64,000 nucleotides of DNA from Roseicella sp. DB1501 (GCF_013112485.1 NZ_JABFHG010000010.1:186001-250000); one strand, 5' to 3'; positions 35,490-44,759 are shown, counted from the first letter of the stretch. Notes: generated by a model from the letters alone, not told the origin. A program made the numbers and translations.

Positions 35490-36428
35490 ATGACGGAACT
35501 GGCAAACGCAACTCCTCACCCTGAAACCGAATCCGCCGCGGCCGGACCGGCGACGGCCGGCGCCCCCATCCCATCCGGGCTGACGCTGGTGGCGACGCCC
35601 ATCGGCAATCTCGGCGACCTCTCCCCCCGCGCCCTCGCCACGCTGCGCGGCGCCGATGCCGTGCTCTGCGAGGATACCAGGGTCACGGGCGCCATGCTGT
35701 CGCGGCATGGCGTCGCGGTCGCCATGGTCCCTCTGCACGAGCATAACGAGGATGACCAGACCCCGCGCATCCTCGCACGGCTTCGTGGCGGCGAGCGCCT
35801 CGCCCTGGCCTCGGATGCCGGCACGCCGCTGGTCTCCGATCCCGGCTACCGGCTGGTGCGGGCGGCGATCGCCGAGGGGCTGCCGGTGCATGCGGTGCCC
35901 GGCCCGAATGCGGCGGTGATGGCGCTCACCCTGTCGGGCCTGCCGCCGCACCCCTTCCTCTTCCTCGGCTTCCTGCCGCCGCGCGCCGGGCCGCGGGCGG
36001 CGGCGATCGCCCGGCTGCGGGCGAGCGAGCGGGCCGGGCTGGCGGCGACCGTGATCCTCTACGAGGCGCCGCACCGCCTGGCCGAGACGCTGGCCGCCCT
36101 CGCCGAGGGGCTGGGCGGCGAGCGCCCGGCGGCCGTCGCGCGGGAGCTGACCAAGCGGTTCGAGGAGGTGCGGCGCGACAGCCTCGCCGGGCTCGCCGCG
36201 CATTACGCCGCGGCGCCGGCGCGCGGCGAGATCGCCCTCGTCATCGGCCCGGCGCCGGAGGAGCCCGGCAGCGAGGCGGAGATGGAGGAGCGGCTGCGCG
36301 CCGCGTTGGCCGGCGGGATGAGCCTGCGCGACGCCGCGGCGCTGGTCGCCGAGGCGACCGGCCTGCCGCGGCGGCAGGTCTATGCCCGGGCGCTGGCGCT
36401 CGGGCGGGGTGATGCCAAGGGGTCGTAG
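35490..36428 (+). CDS. rsmI: 16S rRNA (cytidine(1402)-2'-O)-methyltransferase
   Basis: Methylates the 2'-OH of C1402 in the ribosomal P site using S-adenosylmethionine. The 312-residue product has the tetrapyrrole-methylase fold: LTLVATPIGNLGDLSPRALA, DAVLCEDTRVTGAMLSRHG, LASDAGTPLVSDPGYRLVRA and VPGPNAAVMALTLSGLPP. The family's FLFLGFLPPRAGPR and YEAPHRLAETLAALAE are also clear. The start at 35490 follows GGCGGAG. The gene is divergent from the lipoprotein gene, a common arrangement that usually also includes the YraN nuclease-like gene, here absent. A TPR protein gene follows 32 bp downstream. Confidence 0.95.
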   Translation: MTELANATPHPETESAAAGPATAGAPIPSGLTLVATPIGNLGDLSPRALATLRGADAVLCEDTRVTGAMLSRHGVAVAMVPLHEHNEDDQTPRILARLRGGERLALASDAGTPLVSDPGYRLVRAAIAEGLPVHAVPGPNAAVMALTLSGLPPHPFLFLGFLPPRAGPRAAAIARLRASERAGLAATVILYEAPHRLAETLAALAEGLGGERPAAVARELTKRFEEVRRDSLAGLAAHYAAAPARGEIALVIGPAPEEPGSEAEMEERLRAALAGGMSLRDAAALVAEATGLPRRQVYARALALGRGDAKGS

Positions 36429-36460
36429 CCGGCGGCCGCGTAGGGAACGGGAGGGAGAGG

Positions 36461-37330
36461 ATGGCGAAGGCAGCAGGACGGGCGGCGGGACCGCGCCAGC
36501 CATCGCAGGCCTTGCTGCGGCTGCTGGAGCGGCTGGCGCCGGAGCTCGACGCCTCCGTCAACGACGCCCAGCTCCGCTGCTTCGAGGCCATGGAGGCGCC
36601 GGACCAGGCGGGCCGGCTCCGCATCGCCACCGAGGCGCTGCGGCTCAACCCCGCCGCCGCCGATGGCTGGGGCCTGCTGGCCCGGGCCTCGCCGCCGGGC
36701 TCGCCGCTCACCCTGCATCTCTGGCGGGTGGCCGCGGCGGCGGGGCTGGTCGCCCTCGGCCCCTTCCCCCTCGAGCCCGGGGAGGCCTGGGGGGTGATGG
36801 AATCGCGGCCCTACATGCGGGCGCGCTGCGGCCTGGCGCTGGAGCTGCGGCGGCAGGGCGAGGCGGCGGCGGCGATCGCCGAGGTCGAGGGCATGCTGGC
36901 GCTCAACCCGAACGACAACCAGGGCATGCGCTACATCCTGTTGGCCTGGCTGCTGGAGGATGGCGCCGATCCGGCCGCCGCGGCGCTGTTCGAGCGCTAC
37001 GGGGAGGACGGCTCCGCCTTCTGGGCCTATGGCGCGGCGCTGCTCGCCTATCGCCGGCATGGTCCGGGCGAGGCGGCGGATGCGGCGCGGGCGGCAGCGG
37101 TGGCCAACAACCCGCATGTCGCCGCGGCGCTGCTCGGCCGCAGCACGCCCCGGCCCGGCGCCATTGGCTACACGCCGGGCTCGCCCGAGGAGGCAGCCGA
37201 GGTGGTGCCGGATGCCCTGCCCGCCTGGCGCGGCACGGCGGGGGCGCTCGACTGGCTGGCCGCCGGGCTGGGGCCACCGCCTGCCCCGAAGCGTGGGCGC
37301 CGGCCCCGCGCCGCTGGCGAGGAGGCGTGA
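36461..37330 (+). CDS. TPR-like protein of unknown function
   Basis: A 289-residue, largely helical protein. Tetratricopeptide-like pairs are seen at about 20-75 (RLRIATEALRLNPAAADGWG) and 120-185 (LALELRRQGEAAAAIAEVEG, then MLALNPNDNQGMRYILLAWL and LEDGADPAAAALFERYG). The NPNDNQGMRY phrase recurs in a group of uncharacterised bacterial TPR proteins as I recall it. No signal peptide is present. The last 30 residues are basic and proline-rich. Its stop overlaps the GTG start of a small membrane-protein gene, so the two products may work together, perhaps as a scaffold and its anchor; this is inference. Confidence 0.8.
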   Translation: MAKAAGRAAGPRQPSQALLRLLERLAPELDASVNDAQLRCFEAMEAPDQAGRLRIATEALRLNPAAADGWGLLARASPPGSPLTLHLWRVAAAAGLVALGPFPLEPGEAWGVMESRPYMRARCGLALELRRQGEAAAAIAEVEGMLALNPNDNQGMRYILLAWLLEDGADPAAAALFERYGEDGSAFWAYGAALLAYRRHGPGEAADAARAAAVANNPHVAAALLGRSTPRPGAIGYTPGSPEEAAEVVPDALPAWRGTAGALDWLAAGLGPPPAPKRGRRPRAAGEEA

Positions 37331-37665
37331 GCGGGGCGCCGCGCGAGGCACGGGCGCGACGGCGGGTGCTGTGGATGAACCTGCTCTTCTCCGCCGGGCT
37401 GGCCCTGGCCCTGCCCTGGCTCGTCGCCGGGGTGATCGCGCATCGCTGGGGCCCGGCGCGGGGCACGCTCTGGTCGAGCCACCATGCCTATGCGGTGCGG
37501 ACCTTCTGGTTCGGGGTGATCGGCATGCTGGCGCCGCTGGTCGCGCCGGGGGTGGGGCTCGGCTTCCTGGCGGTGGTCTGGCTGTGGTGCGCGGCGCGGC
37601 TGACCCGGGCCTGGCTGGCCTGGGAGCGGGCGGAGTGGATCACCGATCCCGGGCGATTTGTCTGA
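37327..37665 (+). CDS. small two-helix membrane protein coupled to the TPR gene
   Basis: A 112-residue protein starting with GTG at 37327, which overlaps the upstream TGA (GTGA). A basic N-terminus (PREARARRRVLW) precedes two hydrophobic regions (LLFSAGLALALPWLVAGVIA and WFGVIGMLAPLVAPGVGLGF). The sequence between and after them, HAYAVRTFWFG and ARLTRAWLAWER, recalls DUF4870-type membrane proteins. Positive-inside reasoning puts the N-terminus in the cytoplasm. Function is unknown. It converges with recX, leaving only 22 bp between the stops. Confidence 0.75.
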   Translation: MSGAPREARARRRVLWMNLLFSAGLALALPWLVAGVIAHRWGPARGTLWSSHHAYAVRTFWFGVIGMLAPLVAPGVGLGFLAVVWLWCAARLTRAWLAWERAEWITDPGRFV

Positions 37666-37687
37666 TCCGCTCCCTGGCGACCTTCCG

Positions 37688-38323
37688 TTATCCGTGGCGC
37701 AGCGCGATCAGCCGCGCTTCGGCCTCGTCGGGATCCATCCCGAGCGCCGCCTCGGCCACCTCCCGCCCGAACCCGGCCCGGGCCAGCGCTGCCAGCGCCT
37801 TCAGCCGCGCCGCCCGGGCCGCCAGTGGGTCCTCCGGAGCCGGCGCGGCGGCGAAGGGGCCGATCCGTCGCCGCCGGCACTGCGCCAGCGCCGCGTCGAG
37901 CTCGGCGCCGGCCGCCGGCAGGGCCGCCTCCCGCGCCTCGGCGGCGACGCCCTTGGCGCCGAGATGTGCCGCGATGGCGCGATGCGAGCGGCCGGCCCGG
38001 GCGAGACGCCGGGCGCGCGAGGCGGCGAAGGCGGCATCGTCCACCGCGCCGGCCGCGACCATCGCCCGCGCCACGGCGGCGGCGGCGGCGCGGGCCGCGC
38101 CGGCCTGCCGGGCGATTTCCTCGGACGCCGCGCCCTCGGCCTCGGCGCGGCGCGCCCAGCGATCGACCCGCCGCTGCAGCACCCGCCGCAGCCCGGCCTC
38201 GGTCGCGGCGAAGCGGGCGAGATGGGCGAGCGCCGCCTCGCGCAGCGCCGCCTCGGTCGGGGCCGGGCCGGCGGGGCGCGCCGGGCGCCGCGGGCGGCGG
38301 CCTCTGTCCGGGTCCTCGGTCAT
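37688..38323 (-). CDS. recX: regulatory protein RecX
   Basis: Modulates RecA filament growth. The 211-residue protein is built of three-helix repeats: the first region contains LAHLARFAATEAGLRRVLQR, the second VARAMVAAGAVDDAAFAASR with RRLARAGRSHRAIAAHLGAK, and the C-terminal part LKALAALARAGFGREVAEAA and LGMDPDEAEARLIAL. The arrangement with DDxxFAxxxxR-R---GxSxRxIxxxLxxKG is the family signature. Alanine content is very high, as is usual in this genome. recA is not in the window. The basic N-terminus (DRGRRPRRPARPAG) is an extension seen in high-GC relatives. Confidence 0.85.
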   Translation of the reverse strand: MTEDPDRGRRPRRPARPAGPAPTEAALREAALAHLARFAATEAGLRRVLQRRVDRWARRAEAEGAASEEIARQAGAARAAAAAVARAMVAAGAVDDAAFAASRARRLARAGRSHRAIAAHLGAKGVAAEAREAALPAAGAELDAALAQCRRRRIGPFAAAPAPEDPLAARAARLKALAALARAGFGREVAEAALGMDPDEAEARLIALRHG

Positions 38324-38443
38324 GCCGGCATCCTGCCATGCCCGGCCAGGCTGTCCCATCATCCGGCCCATGTATGGGGCGGGGGGCTGGCCGTGCCCGG
38401 CCCGCCGGGGCACAAGGCGCGGACGCGCCAGCAGGAGATCGCC

Positions 38444-38896
38444 ATGGCCCGCTATCCGACCAACGGCCTCAGCCTCGACCAGGCCAATGCCATCATCGCC
38501 GCCGCCCGCGCCAAGGGGCGGGAGCTGAACCTGCTGCCGCTGACCGTCGTCGTGCTCGATGCCGGCGGGCAGGTGAAGGCGAGCCAGCGCGAGGACGGCG
38601 CCTCGCTGCTGCGGCCGGAGATCGCGCTTGGCAAGGCCTATGGGGCGCTCGCCCTCGGCCTCGGCGGGCGCGAGCTGGCACGGCGGGCGCAGGCGATGCA
38701 GGGCTTCATGAACGCCCTCTCCGACATCGCCGGCGGCCGCGCCGTGCCGGTGCCGGGCGGCGTGCTGGCCTGCGACGCCGAGGGGGTGATCCTTGGCGCG
38801 GTCGGGATCAGCGGCGACGTCTCGGCCCAGGACGAGGTCTGCGCCGTCGCCGGCATCGAGGCGGCGGGATTGCAGCCGGATACCGGCGACGCCTGA
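38444..38896 (+). CDS. GlcG/HbpS-family heme-binding-like protein
   Basis: A 150-residue protein of the GlcG/HbpS (DUF336) family. The core reads LSLDQANAIIAAARAKGREL, LTVVVLDAGGQVKASQREDG and ALGKAYGALALGLGGREL, then RAVPVPGGVLACDAEGVILG and AVGISGDVSAQDEVCAVAGI. Some members bind heme (HbpS), others are encoded in glycolate or catabolic operons, and many have no assigned role. There is no signal peptide. AGGAG precedes the ATG. The gene is divergent from recX and is followed by an exported PRC-barrel gene. Confidence 0.88.
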   Translation: MARYPTNGLSLDQANAIIAAARAKGRELNLLPLTVVVLDAGGQVKASQREDGASLLRPEIALGKAYGALALGLGGRELARRAQAMQGFMNALSDIAGGRAVPVPGGVLACDAEGVILGAVGISGDVSAQDEVCAVAGIEAAGLQPDTGDA

Positions 38897-39039
38897 TCCC
38901 GCGGCCCCGACCGGTAGCGCCGCATCCGCGGTGGTGCCGGCAAACCGCCCTCCCCGCGCGGCGTTGCTGCGGCTTTGCCCGCCCCGGCAAGCCATGGCGG
39001 CCTGCCGCGCGTCCTGACCAGCGACGGAGGCTGCGCCCC

Positions 39040-39579
39040 ATGATGACCATTCGACAGCGCCTGGCGGTCCTCGCCATCCTCGTCGGGCCGCTGGCATCGC
39101 CACTCGCCCTCGCCCCCGCCCTTGCCCAGGGCACCGGGAGCGCGGCCGACAGCACCGCCCCCGCCGATACCACCACGCCGACGCCCACCGCCCCCGCCCT
39201 GCCGAGCGGCCCGGCCGCCGCGCCGAACCTCGCCCGCGGCAGCGGCGCCAGCGGTTCCGGCGGCTTCGCGGTCGATACCGCCGCCATCCGCGGCGGCCGG
39301 CGGGCCAGCAAGGTGATCGGCTCGGCCGTCTACAACGAGAACAACGAGAGCGTCGGCGAGGTGGACGACCTCATCATCCCGGCCGGCGGCGGCAGTCCGG
39401 TGGCGGTGATCTCGGTCGGCGGCTTCCTCGGCATCGGCGCCAAGCTGGTGACGGTGCCTTATGACCGGTTGCAGGCCCCGACCGGCAGCGGCCGCTGGGT
39501 GCTGACGGGCGCCACCAAGGACAGCCTCGGCAGCCTGCCGACCTTCACCTACGACAGCATCGCCGAGAAGAAGGGCTGA
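39040..39579 (+). CDS. exported PRC-barrel domain protein
   Basis: A 179-residue protein with a signal peptide (LAVLAILVGPLASPLALAPA, cleavage after ALAPALAQ) and a 60-residue Ala/Pro/Thr linker. The C-terminal PRC-barrel is ASKVIGSAVYNENNESVGEV, followed by SPVAVISVGGFLGIGAKLVT and VPYDRLQ. It is the periplasmic counterpart of the PRC protein encoded at 22971-23360 and shares its SxGGFLGIG loop. A GGAGG site precedes the start (ATGATG, 39040 or 39043). Function of this class is unknown, with roles suggested in envelope or photosynthetic-type complexes. Confidence 0.88.
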   Translation: MMTIRQRLAVLAILVGPLASPLALAPALAQGTGSAADSTAPADTTTPTPTAPALPSGPAAAPNLARGSGASGSGGFAVDTAAIRGGRRASKVIGSAVYNENNESVGEVDDLIIPAGGGSPVAVISVGGFLGIGAKLVTVPYDRLQAPTGSGRWVLTGATKDSLGSLPTFTYDSIAEKKG

Positions 39580-39684
39580 ACGGCGCCGGATCGGCGGTGC
39601 TCGGTCGCCTCGTCATCAGAATTCCGCCCGCCCCGGTTTGACGCGCCCCGCGGTTTCCGGCCAAATCCCCGGCTTCCCCAAGGA

Positions 39685-39705
39685 GCGCCGCGAGCCTCGC
39701 GGCGC
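39685..39705. repeat. perfect 9-bp hairpin upstream of argD
   Basis: GCGCCGCGA-GCC-TCGCGGCGC, 25 bp above the argD GTG. It could be the terminator stem for the exported PRC gene (no T-run follows) or a leader structure for argD. It is close enough to the start that it might hide or expose the ribosome site. Confidence 0.4.
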
Positions 39706-39729
39706 AGGGGAAGTCTGGAGACCACACCG

Positions 39730-40932
39730 GTGATCCCCGCCCTGATGCCGACCTACAACCGCGCCGACCTCGCCTTCGAGCGGGGCGAGGGCGCCAGGCT
39801 GTGGACGACGGACGGGCGACGATTCCTCGATTTCGGCGCCGGCATCGCCACCGCCTCCGTCGGCCATGCGCATCCGCATCTGGTGCAGGCCATCGCCGAG
39901 CAGGCGGGGCGGGTGATGCACACCTCGAACCTCTACCGCATCCCGCAGGCCGAGCAGCTGGCGGCGCGGCTGGTCGAGACCTCCTTCGCGGACTCCGTGT
40001 TCTTCTGCAACTCGGGCGCCGAGGCGAACGAGGGCATGATCAAGGCGGTCCGCAAGTACCATGCCGAGAACGGCCATCCCGAGCGCTTCGTCACCCTCTG
40101 CTTCGAGGGCGCCTTCCACGGCCGGACCCTGGCCACCCTGGCCGCGACCGGCAACGAGAAGTACCTCGCCGGCTTCGGCCCGCCCGTCGAGGGGTTCCGG
40201 CACATCCCCTTCGGCAACATGAACGCCCTGCGCGACGCGATCGACGGCAGCACCGCCGCGGTGCTGATCGAGCCGATCCAGGGCGAGGGCGGCGTGCGGC
40301 CGGCCAGCCTCGACTTCCTGCGCCAGATCCGCGCCGCCTGCGACGAGTTCGGGGTGCTCCTGGCCCTCGACGAGGTGCAGACCGGCATGGGCCGCTCCGG
40401 CAAGCTCTGGGCGCATCAATGGGCCGGGATCGAGCCGGACGTGATGTCCTCGGCCAAGGGCATCGGCGGCGGCTTCCCGCTCGGCGCCATCCTGGCGAAG
40501 GAGAAGGTGGCGCAGTACCTGAAGCCGGGCACGCATGGCAGCACCTATGGCGGCAACCCGCTCGCCTGCGCCGCCGGCAACGCCGTGCTCGACATCCTCC
40601 TCGCCCCCGGCTTCCTCGAGGGCGTGGACCGGGTGGCGCGGCATCTCTGGCGCGGGCTGCAGGGGCTGGCGCAGCGCCACCCGACGGTGATCGAGGGCAT
40701 CCAGGGCGCCGGGCTGCTGCTCGGCATCAAGCTGCGCCCCGAGGCCAGCAACGGCGAGGCGCAGAACGCCGCCGCGGCCGAGGGCCTGCTGACCGTGGCG
40801 GCCGGGATGAACGTGCTCCGCCTCGCCCCGCCGCTCATCATCACCGAGGCGGAGGCGGACGAGGCGGTCGGGCTGCTCGACCGCGCCATGCGCCGCATCA
40901 CCCCGTCCCGCGCCAAGGATGCCGCCAAGTGA
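39730..40932 (+). CDS. argD: acetylornithine aminotransferase
   Basis: PLP enzyme of arginine synthesis that converts N-acetylglutamate semialdehyde to N-acetylornithine. The 400-residue product has the class III signature: [59 protein letters not shown], and the PLP-binding stretch [20 protein letters not shown], then [17 protein letters not shown] with the Schiff-base lysine. The most likely start is the GTG at 39730 (reading [16 protein letters not shown]). Its TGA overlaps the argF GTG. The argD-argF order matches many alphaproteobacteria. Acetyl- versus succinyl-ornithine activity cannot be separated by sequence, but argF supports ArgD. Confidence 0.94.
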   Translation: MIPALMPTYNRADLAFERGEGARLWTTDGRRFLDFGAGIATASVGHAHPHLVQAIAEQAGRVMHTSNLYRIPQAEQLAARLVETSFADSVFFCNSGAEANEGMIKAVRKYHAENGHPERFVTLCFEGAFHGRTLATLAATGNEKYLAGFGPPVEGFRHIPFGNMNALRDAIDGSTAAVLIEPIQGEGGVRPASLDFLRQIRAACDEFGVLLALDEVQTGMGRSGKLWAHQWAGIEPDVMSSAKGIGGGFPLGAILAKEKVAQYLKPGTHGSTYGGNPLACAAGNAVLDILLAPGFLEGVDRVARHLWRGLQGLAQRHPTVIEGIQGAGLLLGIKLRPEASNGEAQNAAAAEGLLTVAAGMNVLRLAPPLIITEAEADEAVGLLDRAMRRITPSRAKDAAK

Positions 40933-41885
40933 GCGCCGCGCTGAAGCCGATGACCTCCGGGGGAGAGTCTCCCCCCCGGCACTTCCTCGAGCTGATGGAT
41001 TTCGAGCCGGCGGTGCTGCGCCGCATGCTCGATCTCGCCGCCCAGGCCAAGCGCGGCGCCCTCGCCGGCAAGCCGCTCGCCGGCAAGGCGGTGGCGCTGA
41101 TCTTCGAGAAGCCGAGCACCCGCACCCGGGTCAGTTTCGAGGTCGGCATCCACCAGCTCGGCGGCCATCCGATCGTGCTCTCCTCGAAGGACATGCAGTC
41201 CTCGCGCGGCGAGTCGATGAGCGACACGGCCAAGGTCCTGTCGCGCTACGTCGATGCCATCATGATGCGCACGCATGACGTGAACCGCATCCGCGAGCTG
41301 GCCCACTACGCAACGGTGCCGGTCATCAACGGCCTCACCGACATCTCGCATCCCTGCCAGCTCATGGCCGATATCCTCACCTTCGAGGAGCATCGCGGCC
41401 CGATCGCCGGCCAGGTCGTCGCCTGGGTCGGCGACGGCAACAACGTCGCGCAGAGCTTCATCCAGGCCGCGGCCCGTTTCGGCTTCACCCTGCGCCTGGC
41501 GACGCCGGCGGCGCTGCGGCCGCCGCAGCCACTGCTCGACTGGGCGCGCGGCGAGGGGGCGCGGATCGAGCTCACCGAGGACCCGGTGGAGGCGGTGCGC
41601 GGCGCCCGCTGCGTGGTCACCGACACCTGGGTGAGCATGAGCGACGAGACGCCCGACAGCGGCGCGCCGAGCCGCCACAACCTGCTCGCCCCCTACCAGG
41701 TGACCGAGGCGCTGATGCGCCAGGCGGCGCCGGACGCGATCTTCCAGCACTGCCTGCCGGCGCATCGCGGCGAGGAGGTGGCGGCGGAGGTGATCGACGG
41801 GCCGCAGAGCGTGGTCTTCGACGAGGCGGAGAACCGGCTGCACGCGCAGAAGGGCGTGCTGCTCTGGGCGCTCGGCGGCGGCTGA
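40929..41885 (+). CDS. argF: ornithine carbamoyltransferase
   Basis: Makes citrulline from ornithine and carbamoyl phosphate. The 318-residue product has the carbamoyl-phosphate site [11 protein letters not shown], the FEKPSTRT preceding it, the domain-joining [12 protein letters not shown], and the ornithine-binding [11 protein letters not shown] plus DTWVSMSDE. The start is a GTG at 40929 overlapping the argD TGA (GTGA), so translation is coupled. An ATG 21 bases downstream is the alternative. Length and motif spacing are standard for the anabolic enzyme. No ArgR box was recognised upstream of argD. Confidence 0.95.
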   Translation: MSAALKPMTSGGESPPRHFLELMDFEPAVLRRMLDLAAQAKRGALAGKPLAGKAVALIFEKPSTRTRVSFEVGIHQLGGHPIVLSSKDMQSSRGESMSDTAKVLSRYVDAIMMRTHDVNRIRELAHYATVPVINGLTDISHPCQLMADILTFEEHRGPIAGQVVAWVGDGNNVAQSFIQAAARFGFTLRLATPAALRPPQPLLDWARGEGARIELTEDPVEAVRGARCVVTDTWVSMSDETPDSGAPSRHNLLAPYQVTEALMRQAAPDAIFQHCLPAHRGEEVAAEVIDGPQSVVFDEAENRLHAQKGVLLWALGGG

Positions 41886-41995
41886 GCCGCGCCGGTTGGC
41901 CTGGATTTGCGGCCGGGGATGGTGGATCGGGGCGGCGGGCCGCGGGGATAGCTGGTCCTCGGGCAGTCCCGATCCTATCTAACGGGCAAGAGCGG

Positions 41996-42018
41996 CCGGT
42001 CCCGCAGGCCGGGACCGG
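41996..42018. repeat. 9-bp perfect inverted repeat between argF and hslO
   Basis: CCGGTCCCG-CAGGC-CGGGACCGG lies 111 bp beyond the argF stop and 58 bp before hslO. It may close the arg transcript, though no T-run follows. The remaining 190-bp gap is plain GC-rich sequence without a gene. Confidence 0.4.
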
Positions 42019-42075
42019 GCCGCGCCATGCTCCAATCCCTCGGGCGGCCGCGCGTCGCCGGGCCGCCATGCCCGG

Positions 42076-43089
42076 ATGCGGGCCGGCCCGCGCAGCCCAG
42101 GTCATCCTGCCTTGCCCGATCCCACCCGGCCCTCCGCCACCCCCGCCTTCCTGCAGCACGACCGCCCGCCGGTGCCCGACATCGTGGTGCCGCGCGGCAT
42201 CCAGCCCTTCCATCTGCAGGCCCAGCCGGTGCGGGGCCGGCTGATCCGCCTCGGCCCGCTCGCCGATGCGCTGCTCACCCGGCACGACAACCACCCCGCC
42301 GTCACCCGTCTCGCCGGCCAGAGCCTGGCGCTGGCGGCCGGGCTCGCCGGGGCGCTGAAATTCCGCGGCAGCTTCTCCGTCCAGGCCAAGGGCAACGGGC
42401 CGGTGCCGATGCTGCTCGCCGATTGCACCGAGGCCGGCGCGCTGCGCGGCTATGCCAAGCCGGCGCCCGAGGCGCTCGCGGCCCTGCTCGCCGAGGTGCC
42501 GGACCCCGAAGCGGGCGCCCTGCTCGGCAGCGGCTATCTCGCCTTCACCTGCGACCAGGGCCTCGACATGGACCGCTACCAAGGGATCGTGGCCATCGCG
42601 GGCAGCACGCTGGCCGAGATGACGGACCACTATTTCAGCACCTCGGAGCAGCTCCGCACCTTCGTCCGCCTCGCCTGCGACCAGACGCCGGCCGGCTGGC
42701 GGGCCAGCGCCTTCATCATGGAGAAGGTGGCGGGCGAGGGCGGCATCGACCCCGCGCTCGATGCCGAGGCGCAGGAGGAATCCTGGCGCACCGCCCTCGC
42801 CCTGGCCGGCACGCTGACCGAGGCCGAGATGCTGGACGACGCGCTCTCCTCGCCGCAGCTCCTGCACCGGCTGTTCCATGCCGAGGGGCTGGCGCTCGAC
42901 CGGCCGCGCAGCCTCTCCTATGGCTGCCGCTGCTCGCGGGCGCGGCTTGCCGGGGTGCTGCAGGGCTTCCCGGAGGACGACCTCGACCACATGGCCGAGG
43001 GCGGCGCCATTACCATGACCTGCGAGTTCTGCAACCTCGACTTCCGCTTCGACCGGGGCGAGGTGCGGGGCGCCGCCGGCCGGGCGTAA
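42076..43089 (+). CDS. hslO: redox-regulated molecular chaperone Hsp33
   Basis: Holdase activated by oxidation through release of zinc from four cysteines. Here they are CRCS (CxC) and CEFC (CxxC) near residues 290-325. The N-terminal domain has the family's VRGRLIRLGPLADALLTRHD, ALAAGLAGALKFRGSFSVQA and GNGPVPMLLADCTEAGALRG, followed by GYLAFTCDQGLDMDRYQGIV and YFSTSEQLRTFVRLA. The start is uncertain: ATG 42076 gives 337 residues but has no ribosome site. A TTG at 42112 (LPDPTRPSATPAFL) fits homologues better and gives 325. It follows the arginine genes, a known alphaproteobacterial order. Confidence 0.93.
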   Translation: MRAGPRSPGHPALPDPTRPSATPAFLQHDRPPVPDIVVPRGIQPFHLQAQPVRGRLIRLGPLADALLTRHDNHPAVTRLAGQSLALAAGLAGALKFRGSFSVQAKGNGPVPMLLADCTEAGALRGYAKPAPEALAALLAEVPDPEAGALLGSGYLAFTCDQGLDMDRYQGIVAIAGSTLAEMTDHYFSTSEQLRTFVRLACDQTPAGWRASAFIMEKVAGEGGIDPALDAEAQEESWRTALALAGTLTEAEMLDDALSSPQLLHRLFHAEGLALDRPRSLSYGCRCSRARLAGVLQGFPEDDLDHMAEGGAITMTCEFCNLDFRFDRGEVRGAAGRA

Positions 43090-43188
43090 GGGGCTCCCGC
43101 GGGACCGTCGCGATGCCGGGACGTTTACGCCCGGCCGCGATCGGTTCTACAGGGAGGATGGTTCGCACGGCTGACGGATGATCCCCTG

Positions 43189-43845
43189 GTGGCAGCTTCC
43201 CGCGCATCCCGCCCCGCTTCGGCTCCCGCCACGGCGCGGCCCGGCCTTGCCCTACCGCGCCGGCACGCCCTGTTGCTGCCCCTTGCGGCCCTGGCCGCCT
43301 GCGCGCAGCCCGAGCCGGCCTATGTCCCGCCCGGCCCGGTGCGCTTCAACTACCTCACCCCGCTGGCGCTGAACGTCGCCTCGATCGAGGTGGCGGAGGG
43401 CGGCCCGCCGCCGCAGCCCGGGGATATCGGCCCGCGCATGCTGCCCTCCCCGGTGGAGGCGGTGCGGATCATGGGCCAGGACCGGCTGGTCGCCCTCGGC
43501 ACCACCGGCACGGCGCGCTTCACCGTCACCGAGGCGGCGATGTTGCGGGGCGGCGACGGCCTGACCTGCCTGGTCGGCTGCCGGCTCGACATCCTCTCTG
43601 CGGCCGGCGAGCGGCTCGGCTTCGTCGAGGCGCAGTCGCGGCGGGCGGTCAGCGGCGCCGATGCCGGCCGGCCGCGTGCCGAGGATGCGCTGCTGCGCAG
43701 CGCCATGGACGACCTGAACGTGGAGTTCGAATTCCAGCTTCGACGGGCGCTGAAGGACTGGCTGGTGCGGGTGACGCCGGGCGAGGAGGGCACCATCGCC
43801 GCCCCGCCGCCGGAAGGCGTCACCGTCGAGGAGCTGCCGAAGTAG
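43189..43845 (+). CDS. putative lipoprotein, unknown function
   Basis: A 218-residue product from GTG 43189. A basic N-terminus leads into HALLLPLAALAACAQP, a signal with lipobox LAAC, so the mature protein is probably lipid-anchored. The rest (FNYLTPLALNVASIEVAEGG and, later, ALLRSAMDDLNVEFEFQLRR with ALKDWLVRVTP) matches a small group of alphaproteobacterial lipoproteins of unknown role. A pair of cysteines, GLTCLVGCRLD, could form a disulphide. The next gene encodes a prepilin peptidase, about 110 bp further on. Confidence 0.75.
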   Translation: MAASRASRPASAPATARPGLALPRRHALLLPLAALAACAQPEPAYVPPGPVRFNYLTPLALNVASIEVAEGGPPPQPGDIGPRMLPSPVEAVRIMGQDRLVALGTTGTARFTVTEAAMLRGGDGLTCLVGCRLDILSAAGERLGFVEAQSRRAVSGADAGRPRAEDALLRSAMDDLNVEFEFQLRRALKDWLVRVTPGEEGTIAAPPPEGVTVEELPK

Positions 43846-43954
43846 CGGCCCGCCCCGCCCCGCCTCGCCAGGATCCCGACCGGGCCGGCGCTTCCCGCTT
43901 CCCTTCCTGCCCGCTTTGCGGCGAAAACCGCGCCGGACGGGCAAGAGGTGGCGC

Positions 43955-44701
43955 GTGCAATCCTGGTGGCTGCCGGTGCTCGCGGCGCCCTTCATCGGCA
44001 GCTTCCTCGGCGTGCTGATCCGCCGCCTGCCGGAGGGCCGGCCGGTCGGGCTGGCGCGCTCGGCCTGCGAGCGCTGCGGCACCGCCCTCGCCGCCCGCGA
44101 CCTGCTGCCGATCGGCAGCTACCTGGCGCTCGGCGGCCGCTGCCGGGCCTGCGGCACGGCGATCGCCCCCTTTCACCTGGCGGTCGAGGTCGCGGCCCTT
44201 CTCCTCGCCGGTACCGCCGCGGCGCTGCTGCCCGATGATCCGCCGCGGCTCTGGCTCACCTGCGGCCTCGGCTGGGCGCTGCTCGCCCTCGCCTGGATCG
44301 ACTGGGAACACCTGATCCTGCCGGATGCGCTGACCCTGCCGCTGATCCCGGCCGGGCTGCTCGCCACCTGGTGGCTGGCGCCGGCCGAGCTCACCGGCCA
44401 TGCGGCGGGGGCAGCGCTCGGCTATCTCGCCTTCCGCGGCGTCGCCCTCGCCTATCGCCGGCTGCGCGGGCGGGAGGGGCTCGGCCAGGGGGATGCCAAG
44501 CTCATGGCCGCCGCCGGCGCCTGGCTGGGCTGGGAGGCGCTGGCCGCGATGGTGCTGGTCGCCGCGCTGCTCGGCCTCGCCCTGGCCGGCATCCTGGCGC
44601 TCCGCCGCGGCGGGCTGGACGCGGCCGAGCCGCTGCCCTTCGGCCCCTGCCTCGCCCTCGCCCTCTGGCTCTGCTGGCTGCGGCAGGCGGTGGCCGCCTG
44701 A
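43955..44701 (+). CDS. type IV prepilin peptidase / leader peptidase (PilD/GspO family)
   Basis: A 248-residue polytopic protease that trims and often methylates type IV prepilins. The N-terminal cytosolic domain has paired cysteines for zinc (ACERCG and CRACG). The two aspartates are in LAWIDWEHLILPDAL and in the GxGD motif GQGDAKLMAAAGAWLG. At least six hydrophobic helices are evident. The GTG at 43955 is preferred because AAGAGG precedes it; a TTG at 43916 is possible. No pilin or secretion gene cluster is in the window, so its substrates (Tad or type II pilins) are unknown. Confidence 0.9.
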   Translation: MQSWWLPVLAAPFIGSFLGVLIRRLPEGRPVGLARSACERCGTALAARDLLPIGSYLALGGRCRACGTAIAPFHLAVEVAALLLAGTAAALLPDDPPRLWLTCGLGWALLALAWIDWEHLILPDALTLPLIPAGLLATWWLAPAELTGHAAGAALGYLAFRGVALAYRRLRGREGLGQGDAKLMAAAGAWLGWEALAAMVLVAALLGLALAGILALRRGGLDAAEPLPFGPCLALALWLCWLRQAVAA

Positions 44702-44759
44702 CATCCGGGGCTGCTGGGCCCTGCCTCCCCCCATGGCGGCGGAACGCGCCGCCGTGCCT

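Noticed and set aside
34261-35574. Longer N-terminus for the LpoA-like lipoprotein (start at 35574)
   Set aside because: It would put 53 residues, including RPAD repeats from the tandem repeat, before the lipoprotein signal, and would overlap the rsmI start.
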